Assembly: GCA_050249615.1 (NCBI GenBank)
Contig: JBFWQE010000051.1
Location: 1 to 33,419, forward strand
Source of the DNA: VFZN01 sp050249615
Lineage (GTDB): Bacteria; Acidobacteriota; Vicinamibacteria; Vicinamibacterales; UBA2999
DNA: 33,419 bases
Direction of reading: 5' to 3'
This document shows, one piece after another, positions 6,768-12,823 of this stretch (position 1 is the stretch's first letter; every line of letters begins with the position of its first letter). A program made the translations under genes and the position numbers. The notes below the pieces were generated by a model. It saw only the letters and a program-made list of their open reading frames with translations, was not told where the DNA came from and searched no databases.

Positions 6768-7307
6768 GTGCGCGCGTTCCGTCTGATCGGGTGGGCCGTT
6801 CTCGTCGGCCTGTTGACGACGACGGCACCCGTGTCGGCCGAAACCCTGCGGGTGCGCCCCATGGTGCGGGGCGGCCAGGTGCTCGTCTCCTTCCAGCTCG
6901 AGCAGGGGTTCACGGACGAGGTCCGGGCCGTCGTCCAGAGCGGCCTTCGCACCACCTTCACCTACACGGTCGAGCTCAAGTTGAAGGTCCCCGCGTGGGT
7001 GGACCGCACGATTGGCGTGGCGGTCGTCTCCACGACGGTGGAGTACGACAACCTCACGCGGCGGCACACCATTTCACGCACGCTGGACGGCCGCATGGAA
7101 GAGTCGCGGGTGGTCGAAGACGAGGCGGTCGTCCGCCAGTTGATGACCAATTTCGATCGCCTCCCGCTCTTCGACACCAACCTGCTGGAACAGAACCGCG
7201 AGTACTACGTCATCGTCCGCGCCGAGGCCCGGCCGCGCAGCGGCGCGGCATTCTGGCCCTGGGGCGGCGCCACGTCGGGCTCCGGCAAGTTCACCTTCAT
7301 CCCCTAG
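6768..7307 (+). CDS. DUF4390-like exported protein
   Basis: The 179-residue protein begins (GTG start) with an ideal signal peptide, VRAFRLIGWAVLVGLLTTTA, followed by a domain resembling DUF4390 (PF14334): strands around VRPMVRGGQVLVSFQLEQGF, then VVQSGLRTTFTYTVELKLKV and a C-terminal LLEQNREYYVIVRAEAR. Family members are short exported or membrane-anchored proteins of unknown function. An alternative GTG at 6747 has a GGAGAGG ribosome binding site six bases upstream but would add seven residues ahead of the charged N-region. I prefer 6768 because of the -10 box nine bases before it and the fit of the signal peptide. It is the first gene of an operon that continues, with gaps of 9 and 13 bases and then a 4-base overlap, to 10655. 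Confidence 0.7.
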   Translation: MRAFRLIGWAVLVGLLTTTAPVSAETLRVRPMVRGGQVLVSFQLEQGFTDEVRAVVQSGLRTTFTYTVELKLKVPAWVDRTIGVAVVSTTVEYDNLTRRHTISRTLDGRMEESRVVEDEAVVRQLMTNFDRLPLFDTNLLEQNREYYVIVRAEARPRSGAAFWPWGGATSGSGKFTFIP

Positions 7308-7316
7308 GGCTTCCTG

Positions 7317-8582
7317 ATGACGTTCGATCGTCTGCGCTCGCGTGCGAAGGCCCGCGCGGGCGTGGCAGCGCTCTGTACGATCGTCCTCGGCGCGGCGGTC
7401 GTGTCGATGCGCGCCGCCGGGGCGCCGTCGCCGGTCTCCGCGCTGGACACGCCGACCGGCGCCGGCAGCAACACCTACGCGATGGCCACCGGCGCGGACG
7501 GACGGGCCTACCTCGTCTGGATCGAGCCCACCCAGCCCACCGGCCACCACGCGCTCAGGTTCTCACGCTTCGACGGGCAGGCCTGGCAGGCGCCGCGCGA
7601 GATCGCGCGCGGCAACAACTGGTTCGTGAACTGGGCGGACCACCCGTCCCTGACGGCCCTGCCGGACGGCACGCTGGTCGCGCACTGGCTGGTGAACACC
7701 GGGCGCAAGCAGGGCTCGTACGGCTACGGCATCCGCGTCGCGCGCTCCACGGACGAGGGCGCCACGTGGACGACGGTGTTCGAGGACGGGATGAAGAACG
7801 TGTCGGACTACGCCGGGTTCCTCACGTTCGCCCCGCGCGAGGGCGGCGCGGACGCCATCTACCTGAATCCGCTGAAGCCGGACGAGGACGCGCCCGCTGG
7901 CGGGCACGAGGTGGAGCACGTCAAGACCCTCGCCGCGGTCAGCTTCGGGACGGACGGCTCGGTGAAGGGGCAGCAGGTCGTGGACGCCGACGTCTGCTCG
8001 TGCTGCATGACCGACATCGCGCACACGTCGAGCGGGCCCGTCGCCGTCTACCGCGATCACCAGCCCGGCGAGATCCGCGACATTGCCATCGTCCGGCGCG
8101 TGAACGGACGGTGGACCGAGCCGAAGACGGTCCACGCCGACGGCTGGATGATTCCGGGCTGCCCGACCAACGGCCCCGCCGTGGCGGCACGCGACCAGCG
8201 CGTCGCCGTGGCCTGGTTCACCGCCGCGAATGACACGCCGCGCCTCGAGATGGCGTTCTCCGAGGATGGCGGCGCCACCTTCGGTGATCCAGTCGTGATT
8301 GACGCGGGGCGGCCGGTGGGGTGGCCCGACGTGGTGATGCTGGAGGATGGGGCGACGCTGGTCAGCTGGCTGGAGCGGCGCGGCGAGGGCGTGGGCGAGG
8401 TGCTCGTGCGGCGGGTCTCGCCGGGCCGGGCGCCCGGGCCGCCGCTGGTGGTGGCGCAGAGCGTGAGCGGCCGCGCGACCGGTGTGCCGCACATGGCGCG
8501 CGTGGGGGATCGCGTGCTGGTGGCGTGGCGCAAGGAGCGCGTCCTCACCGCGTCGGCGCCGATTGCGGCCATCGTCCCCTGA
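7317..8582 (+). CDS. Exported BNR/sialidase-like beta-propeller protein
   Basis: The 421-residue protein has an N-terminal hydrophobic export signal (about residues 13-35) and then a propeller-like repeat pattern. Two Asp-boxes (SxDxGxTW type) are visible, STDEGATW and SEDGGATF, as in sialidases and BNR-repeat proteins. Between them is a conserved-looking Cys cluster, DADVCSCCMTDIAHT, with another Cys in WMIPGCPTNG. These could bind a metal or form disulfides and are not part of the classical sialidase site. I do not see the three-arginine cluster that defines true sialidases, so neuraminidase activity should not be assumed. It starts nine bases after the DUF4390 gene and lies 13 bases before the metallopeptidase, so it is surely co-transcribed with both. 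Confidence 0.75.
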   Translation: MTFDRLRSRAKARAGVAALCTIVLGAAVVSMRAAGAPSPVSALDTPTGAGSNTYAMATGADGRAYLVWIEPTQPTGHHALRFSRFDGQAWQAPREIARGNNWFVNWADHPSLTALPDGTLVAHWLVNTGRKQGSYGYGIRVARSTDEGATWTTVFEDGMKNVSDYAGFLTFAPREGGADAIYLNPLKPDEDAPAGGHEVEHVKTLAAVSFGTDGSVKGQQVVDADVCSCCMTDIAHTSSGPVAVYRDHQPGEIRDIAIVRRVNGRWTEPKTVHADGWMIPGCPTNGPAVAARDQRVAVAWFTAANDTPRLEMAFSEDGGATFGDPVVIDAGRPVGWPDVVMLEDGATLVSWLERRGEGVGEVLVRRVSPGRAPGPPLVVAQSVSGRATGVPHMARVGDRVLVAWRKERVLTASAPIAAIVP

Positions 8583-8595
8583 GCCGTCCCGATCC

Positions 8596-9627
8596 ATGGC
8601 CCGTGCCCCCTCCGTTCCGGACAACTGGGCCGAGCTGCCCGACGAGTCGCTGCTGGACCTCCGGCTCTCCGACCTGCCGCTGACGCTGGCGGGCACCGTG
8701 ATGGAGACGCGCGTGGCCCAGCTCAAGTCGGAGCTGGCGGCGCGCGGGCTCGATTTCCCCATTCACTTCTACCTTGCCGAGGAGTGGTTCACGCCCGACG
8801 GCCACGCCTCGATGGCCGTGCCGTTCTACCTGGCGCACCCGCGGCTCGAGAAGCTCGAGCAGGCGCAGATGCTGGAGGTGGAGGGCGGGGAGCACGAGTG
8901 GTGCATGCGCATCCTCCGGCACGAGGCTGGCCACGTGGTGGACAACGCGTACAAGCTGCGGCTCCGGAAGCAGCGGCGCGAGATCTTCGGCAAGTCGTCG
9001 CTGCCGTACCCCGAGTTCTACACGCCGAAGCCGTACAGCAAGAGCTTCGTGCTGCACCTGGACCCGTGGTACGCGCAGAGCCACCCGGACGAGGACTTCG
9101 CGGAGACCTTCGCGCTGTGGCTCACGCCCGGCGCGAACTGGGAGCAGCGTTACGCGGGGTGGCCGGCGATCAAGAAGCTGGAGTACATGGATCGGCTGAT
9201 GCGATCGCTGGCGGGGAAGCCGCCGCTCGTGGCGGCGGGCGACGAGGTGGACCCGCTGCGCCGGCAGCGCAAGACGCTGCGGCAACACTATCGCCGGAAG
9301 CGGCGTCATTACGGCGTGGACCATCCGGCGTTCTACGACCGCGACCTCCGGCGGCTCTTCTCGGACGCGGCCGAGCACGCCGACCGGCCGACCGCCGTCC
9401 AGTTCATCCAGCGCCACCGGCGCGCCGTGCGGCGCATGGTGGCGGAGTGGACCGGCATCTACCAGTACACGATCGACAAGGTGCTCGAGGACATGATCAC
9501 CAGGTCACGCGAATTGAAGCTGCGCATGGCGCTGCCGGAGGACCAGGCGCGCCAGGAGTTCACCGTCCTGCTGACGGTGCAGGTGATGAACTACCTGCAC
9601 AGCGGCCGCCACCGGGTGGCGCTGTGA
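8596..9627 (+). CDS. Putative zinc metallopeptidase (PF15887-like)
   Basis: The 343-residue protein has a gluzincin/metzincin-type HExxH motif at H109-E-A-G-H113 within RILRHEAGHVVDNAYKLRL. A second acidic segment, PDEDFAETFALWL (E170), is spaced as expected for the third zinc ligand. This matches the 'putative zinc-binding metallo-peptidase' family. There is no signal peptide, so it should be cytoplasmic. The C-terminal half (about residues 225-330) is Arg/His-rich and helical, without a recognised domain. Its stop codon overlaps the GTG start of the ATP-grasp gene by four bases (GTGA), so the two are translationally coupled. Peptidase plus ligase suggests one makes and the other trims a peptide or amide, or that they act on the same small substrate; that is inference. 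Confidence 0.8.
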   Translation: MARAPSVPDNWAELPDESLLDLRLSDLPLTLAGTVMETRVAQLKSELAARGLDFPIHFYLAEEWFTPDGHASMAVPFYLAHPRLEKLEQAQMLEVEGGEHEWCMRILRHEAGHVVDNAYKLRLRKQRREIFGKSSLPYPEFYTPKPYSKSFVLHLDPWYAQSHPDEDFAETFALWLTPGANWEQRYAGWPAIKKLEYMDRLMRSLAGKPPLVAAGDEVDPLRRQRKTLRQHYRRKRRHYGVDHPAFYDRDLRRLFSDAAEHADRPTAVQFIQRHRRAVRRMVAEWTGIYQYTIDKVLEDMITRSRELKLRMALPEDQARQEFTVLLTVQVMNYLHSGRHRVAL

Positions 9628-10655
9628 CGACTCGTCGAGTGCTCGTGCTCGTCCACAAGGACCTGGTGCCCCCGGAGGCCCCGAACCTGGCCGACGTTCC
9701 GACGGCGGCGTGGCGGATGGAATGGGACGTCGTGTCGACGCTGAAGAAGGGCGGCTACGAGCTGCGCGTCATCGGCGTGCACGACGACCTGACGCCCATC
9801 CGCCAGAACGTCGAGGAGTTCAAGCCCGACATCGTCTTCAACCTCATGGAGGCGTTTGCGGACATCGGCGTCTTCGACCAGAACGTGGTGAGCTACCTGG
9901 AGCTGCTGCGATTGCCCTACACGGGCTGCAACCCGCGCGGCCTGACGCTCGCGCGCGACAAGTCGCTCTCGAAGAAGCTCTTCGCGTATCACCGCGTGCC
10001 CGCGCCAGACTTCACCGTGGTGCCGCTCAACCGGAAGCCCTCGGTGCCGAAGAAGCTGAAGTTCCCGCTCATCGTGAAGTCGCCCACCTACGAGTCGTCC
10101 ATCGGCATCTCGCAGGCGTCGGTGGTGGCCAACGAGGAGCAGCTGGCGCGGCGCGTGCAGTTCATCCACCAGTCCATCGGCACCGCGGCCATCGTCGAGC
10201 AGTACGTGGACGGGCGCGAGCTCTACGTCGGCGTGATGGGGAACCTGCGGCTGCAGGTGTTCCCCGTGTGGGAGATGTCGTTTGCGAAGATGGGCGAGAA
10301 CAGCTGGCACATCGCCACCGAGCGCGTGAAGTGGAGCGTGGCCTACCAGAAGAAGCACGGCATCGAGACGGCCGAAGCGCAGCTGGCGCCGGAGGTGGCG
10401 CTGCAGGTGCAGCACCTGGCGCGGCGTGCCTACCGCGCGCTGGATCTCTCCGGCTACGCGCGCATCGACCTGCGCCTGCGCGAGGACGGCAAGCTCTTCG
10501 TGATCGAGGCGAACCCGAACCCGCAGCTCGCGCAGGGCGAGGACTTCGCCGAGTCGGCGCGGCACGCGGGCGTGGAGTACGGGCCGCTGTTGGACAAGAT
10601 CATGAACCTGGGGCTGCAGTGGCGGCCGTCGCGCATGGCGCACGACATTGGATAG
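9624..10655 (+). CDS. ATP-grasp ligase related to D-Ala-D-Ala ligase
   Basis: The 343-residue protein shows the Ddl-type ATP-grasp order. An N-terminal domain (VLVLVHKDLVPPE, DIVFNLMEAFADIGVFDQNV) is followed by YTGCNPRGLTLARDKSLSKK, which includes the TG...DK ATP-binding segment, then FPLIVKSPTYESSIGIS (the flexible glycine/serine loop), VEQYVDGRELYVGVMG, and ARIDLRLREDGKLFVIEANPNPQL, where the Asp, Glu and Asn bind magnesium. It should join a carboxylate to an amine with ATP. It is not necessarily the cell-wall Ddl: the neighbourhood holds no mur genes and its partner is a peptidase. It starts with GTG inside the preceding stop (4-base overlap). Its stop at 10655 is followed at once by heptad repeats. 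Confidence 0.85.
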   Translation: MTTRRVLVLVHKDLVPPEAPNLADVPTAAWRMEWDVVSTLKKGGYELRVIGVHDDLTPIRQNVEEFKPDIVFNLMEAFADIGVFDQNVVSYLELLRLPYTGCNPRGLTLARDKSLSKKLFAYHRVPAPDFTVVPLNRKPSVPKKLKFPLIVKSPTYESSIGISQASVVANEEQLARRVQFIHQSIGTAAIVEQYVDGRELYVGVMGNLRLQVFPVWEMSFAKMGENSWHIATERVKWSVAYQKKHGIETAEAQLAPEVALQVQHLARRAYRALDLSGYARIDLRLREDGKLFVIEANPNPQLAQGEDFAESARHAGVEYGPLLDKIMNLGLQWRPSRMAHDIG

Positions 10656-10661
10656 TGAGGG

Positions 10662-10709
10662 CTTGGGGCTTGGGGCTTGGGCCTTGGGGCTTGGGCCTTG
10701 CGGTCTTGA
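10662..10709 (+). repeat. Heptad tandem repeat, CTTGGGG family
   Basis: About six units of CTTGGGG/CTTGGGC follow each other with a 7-base period, starting seven bases after the ATP-grasp stop and decaying toward 10709. The complementary form, CCCCAAG, fills part of the spacer at 25535-25607. Confidence 0.9.
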
Positions 10710-10715
10710 ATCGAG

Positions 10716-10765
10716 ATCCCTGATCCCTGATCCCTGGCTCCTGACTCCTCATTCCTGATTCCTGA
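10716..10765 (+). repeat. Heptad tandem repeat, ATCCCTG family, abutting a start codon
   Basis: Seven consecutive 7-base units (ATCCCTG three times, then GCTCCTG, ACTCCTC, ATTCCTG, ATTCCTG) run to one base before the ATG at 10767. There is no Shine-Dalgarno sequence in the array, so the downstream gene must be read without one or by coupling. Confidence 0.9.
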
Positions 10766-10766
10766 G

Positions 10767-11726
10767 ATGATCCATTACCTCCACTACGACGTCTTCACGA
10801 ACCGCCCGTTCGAGGGCAACCAGCTGGCGGTGTTTCCCGACGCGCGCGGGATGTCGCCGGAGCTGATGCAGACCATCACTCGCGAGATGAACTTCTCGGA
10901 GTGCACGTTCCTGCTGCCGGCCGAGACCCCGGGAACCGACGTCCGGATGCGCATCTTCACGCCGGGCGCGGAGCTGCCGATGGCAGGCCATCCCACCATC
11001 GGCACGACCTTTGCGCTGGCGGACTCGGGCGTGATCAGGCCAGGCACGGAGCGATTCACGTTCGGCCTCGGCGTTGGCCCCACGCCGGTCGAGCTCATCT
11101 GGCAGCTATCTGCGTCATCTGCGGCCCCTGCGCCATCTGCGTCATCTGCGCCATCTGCGTTAGCGTTTGCGTGGATGGATCAGCGTCTGCCCGAGACGCG
11201 GACGCCGACGGCCACGCAAGCCGACATCCTGCGCGCGATCGGCGTGGATCGGTCGGCGAGGCACGAGGGCCTGCCCGTCGAGGAGGTGTCGTGTGGCGTG
11301 CCGTTCATCTACGTGCCGCTCGCATCGCGCGCGGACGTGGACCGGGCCGAGGCCGACGTGGGTGCGCTCCGCCAGCTGACGAGCGCGTTCGGCTCCGCAC
11401 TCGTGGGTGTGTTCCTCTTCGCGCTCGAGCCTGCCGGGGCGGACGTCACGGTGTACTCGCGCATGTTCGCGCCGGGGCTGGGCGTGCCGGAGGATCCGGC
11501 CACGGGCGGGGCCAGCGGTCCCCTGGGCTGCTACCTGGTGGCGCACGAACTGGTGCCCGCGGCGGGGTGGCGCGAGATGGTGAGCCTGCAGGGCGTGCGG
11601 ATGAAGCGGCCGAGCCGCATCCACATCCGCATCCACGCCGACTCGCCCCACGCCATCACGCGGGTGCAGGTGGGCGGGCAGGCGGTGAAGGTGGGGGAGG
11701 GAAGGATCGACGTGGGCCTGCGGTAG
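10767..11726 (+). CDS. PhzF-family isomerase-like protein
   Basis: The 319-residue protein matches the PhzF/trans-2,3-dihydro-3-hydroxyanthranilate isomerase family. The N-terminus YDVFTNRPFEGNQLAVFPDA, the catalytic glutamate E45 in MNFSECTFLLP, PMAGHPTIGTTFAL and EDPATGGASGPLGCYL are all present, forming the two-lobed active site. Most members outside phenazine clusters have unknown substrates, and there are no phenazine genes here, so the specific reaction is open. Residues 114-131, between the lobes, are a Ser/Ala/Pro tract encoded by six 9-base repeats (11107-11160); the family does not normally have this, so it is probably a tolerated insertion in a linker. The ATG at 10767 directly follows a heptad array. 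The C-terminus is complete. Confidence 0.88.
   Translation: MIHYLHYDVFTNRPFEGNQLAVFPDARGMSPELMQTITREMNFSECTFLLPAETPGTDVRMRIFTPGAELPMAGHPTIGTTFALADSGVIRPGTERFTFGLGVGPTPVELIWQLSASSAAPAPSASSAPSALAFAWMDQRLPETRTPTATQADILRAIGVDRSARHEGLPVEEVSCGVPFIYVPLASRADVDRAEADVGALRQLTSAFGSALVGVFLFALEPAGADVTVYSRMFAPGLGVPEDPATGGASGPLGCYLVAHELVPAAGWREMVSLQGVRMKRPSRIHIRIHADSPHAITRVQVGGQAVKVGEGRIDVGLR
11107..11160 (+). repeat. In-frame 9-base repeat (CATCTGCGN) inside the PhzF gene
   Basis: Six 9-base units (TATCTGCGT, CATCTGCGG, CCCCTGCGC, CATCTGCGT, CATCTGCGC, CATCTGCGT) encode repeated Ser-Ala-Ser/Pro. The same unit appears in frame at 15671-15715 and in non-coding form at 28924-29036. Confidence 0.9.
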
Positions 11727-11990
11727 GCAGCCCTTCGGGCCGTGGGCGGAGTAGGCGGCGCTTCCGCGCCGTGGGCCTGCGGTAGGCGGCCCTTCGGGCC
11801 GTGGGCGCGCCTGACGGCGCGTGGGCNNNNNNNNNNNNNNNNNNNNNNNNNNNNNNNNNNNNNNNNNNNNNNNNNNNNNNNNNNNNNNNNNNNNNNNNNN
11901 NNNNNNNNNNNNNNNNNNNNNNNNNNACCGCGCGCAGCGCGGCCCACCCTCCGCGCCTACCGCGCGCAGCGCGGCCTTCACGGCGCCAGG
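11716..11990. repeat. GC-rich hairpin repeat cluster interrupted by an assembly gap
   Basis: Starting at the PhzF stop, units of about 20-30 bases share GTAGGCGG and GTGGGC blocks around a short inverted repeat. The arms differ between units but still pair: GGCCC-TTC-GGGCC twice, GGCGC-TTCC-GCGCC once; after the gap CCGCGC-GCA-GCGCGG twice. The gap (11827-11926) lies inside the cluster, and the right side reaches into the last codons of pdxH. No gene is present between 11727 and 11977. The paired arms could act as bidirectional terminators between the convergent phzF-like and pdxH genes. Confidence 0.75.
11827..11926. other. Assembly gap (100 N)
   Basis: Exactly 100 N, so the length is a placeholder. 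It lies within hairpin repeats, which probably blocked assembly; reading frames crossing it are meaningless. Confidence 0.99.
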
Positions 11991-12613
11991 CGCACTCGCT
12001 TCCACGTCCCGTCCGTCCGTGTGTAGAGCAAGCGGTCGTGCAGGCGGTTCGGTCGCCCCTGCCAGAACTCCATCCGCTCCGGTGAGACGCGGTAGCCGCC
12101 CCAGAACGGGGGCAGCGGCACGAACGCACCCTCGTGCTGCGCCGTCAGCGACTCGAAGTTTTCCTGCAGCACGTGGCGATGCGGGATGACCTGGCTCTGC
12201 GGCGAGACCCAGGCGCCCACCTGGCTCTCGCGCGGGCGCGACTGGAAGTATTCGGCCGCCTCCTCGCGCGACACCTTCGCGACATCGCCCGTGATGCGCA
12301 CCTGGCGTTCGAGCTCGGCCCAGAAGAAGAGCAGCGCCGCGCGCGGGTGTGCCGCCAGGTCCTGCCCCTTGGCGCTCTCGTAGTTCGTGTAGAACACGAA
12401 CCCGTTCTCGTCGAAGCCCTTGAGCAGCACTGTCCGCGCCGCCGGGTCGCCCGCCGGCGTGACCGTGGCCAGCGTCATCGCGTTCACTTCGAGCGACTCG
12501 GCGCGCAGCGCCTCGTCGAACCAGCGGTGGAACTGCTCGATGGGATCGTCGGCCGCTTCGTGCTCCAGGAGGCAGTGGCTGCGGTACTCGCGGCGGATAT
12601 CTGCTATCGACAT
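11978..12613 (-). CDS. pdxH: Pyridoxamine 5'-phosphate oxidase
   Basis: The 211-residue protein is a full-length PdxH, the FMN enzyme that oxidises pyridoxine or pyridoxamine 5'-phosphate to pyridoxal phosphate, the last step of vitamin B6 synthesis and salvage. Recognisable segments in order are MSIADIRREY, NAMTLATVTPAGDPAARTVL, LLKGFDENGFVFYTNYESAK (FMN phosphate contacts), RQVRITGDV, SRPRESQVGAWVSPQSQVI, FVPLPPFWGGYRVSPERMEF, WQGRPNRLHDRLLYTR and the invariant C-terminal WKRVRLAP. The start at 12613 gives the normal N-terminus; upstream in-frame codons are translated repeat DNA. A TACACT box nine bases before the ATG suggests a leaderless transcript. It runs convergently toward the PhzF-like gene. 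Confidence 0.96.
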   Translation of the reverse strand: MSIADIRREYRSHCLLEHEAADDPIEQFHRWFDEALRAESLEVNAMTLATVTPAGDPAARTVLLKGFDENGFVFYTNYESAKGQDLAAHPRAALLFFWAELERQVRITGDVAKVSREEAAEYFQSRPRESQVGAWVSPQSQVIPHRHVLQENFESLTAQHEGAFVPLPPFWGGYRVSPERMEFWQGRPNRLHDRLLYTRTDGTWKRVRLAP

Positions 12614-12622
12614 ACCTTGCAG

Positions 12623-12628
12623 AGTGTA
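12623..12628 (-). promoter_or_regulatory. -10 box of a probable leaderless pdxH promoter
   Basis: TACACT on the reverse strand sits nine bases before the pdxH ATG. The spacer carries no usable Shine-Dalgarno spacing. The -35 region would fall inside the ATTG repeat element that begins at 12635. Confidence 0.45.
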
Positions 12629-12634
12629 CAACCG

Positions 12635-12823
12635 TCCATTGGTGATTGGTGATTGACGATTCATTGGGTGATTGGCGATTGGCGCATCGGGGCATTCGAT
12701 TGGCGAGTGGGCAATCTGCATTGCGCCAATCATCAATCCCTCAATCACTCAATCCAATGCTCAATGCCCAATCACCAATCACCCAATGAATCGTAAATCG
12801 CCAATCGGCAATCGCTCAATGGA
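12635..12823. repeat. ATTG heptad element, inverted pair
   Basis: Two arms, each bounded outside by TCCATTG (12635-12641 forward; 12817-12823 reversed), face each other. Each contains the core CGATTCATTGGGTGATTGG (12657-12675; reversed near 12775-12793) amid ATTGnnn units of 7-8 bases. The right-hand arm supplies the last bases, including the stop TGA, of the membrane-protein gene. The whole pdxH-upstream spacer beyond the promoter is this element; I see no gene in it. Confidence 0.9.

Noticed and set aside
7317..8582. True sialidase annotation
   Set aside because: Asp-boxes are present but the arginine triad and the nucleophile tyrosine context are not evident, so only 'BNR/sialidase-like' is supported.
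10767..11726. Phenazine biosynthesis locus
   Set aside because: Only a PhzF-family protein is present, no other phz genes; the family is widespread outside phenazine producers.
11160..12695. Long frames running through the N gap
   Set aside because: The gap length is a placeholder, so frames across it mean nothing; the flanking parts are shadows of the PhzF-like gene and pdxH.
12635..12823. CRISPR array
   Set aside because: Units are 7-8 bases, degenerate and without unique spacers; there are no cas genes in the window.
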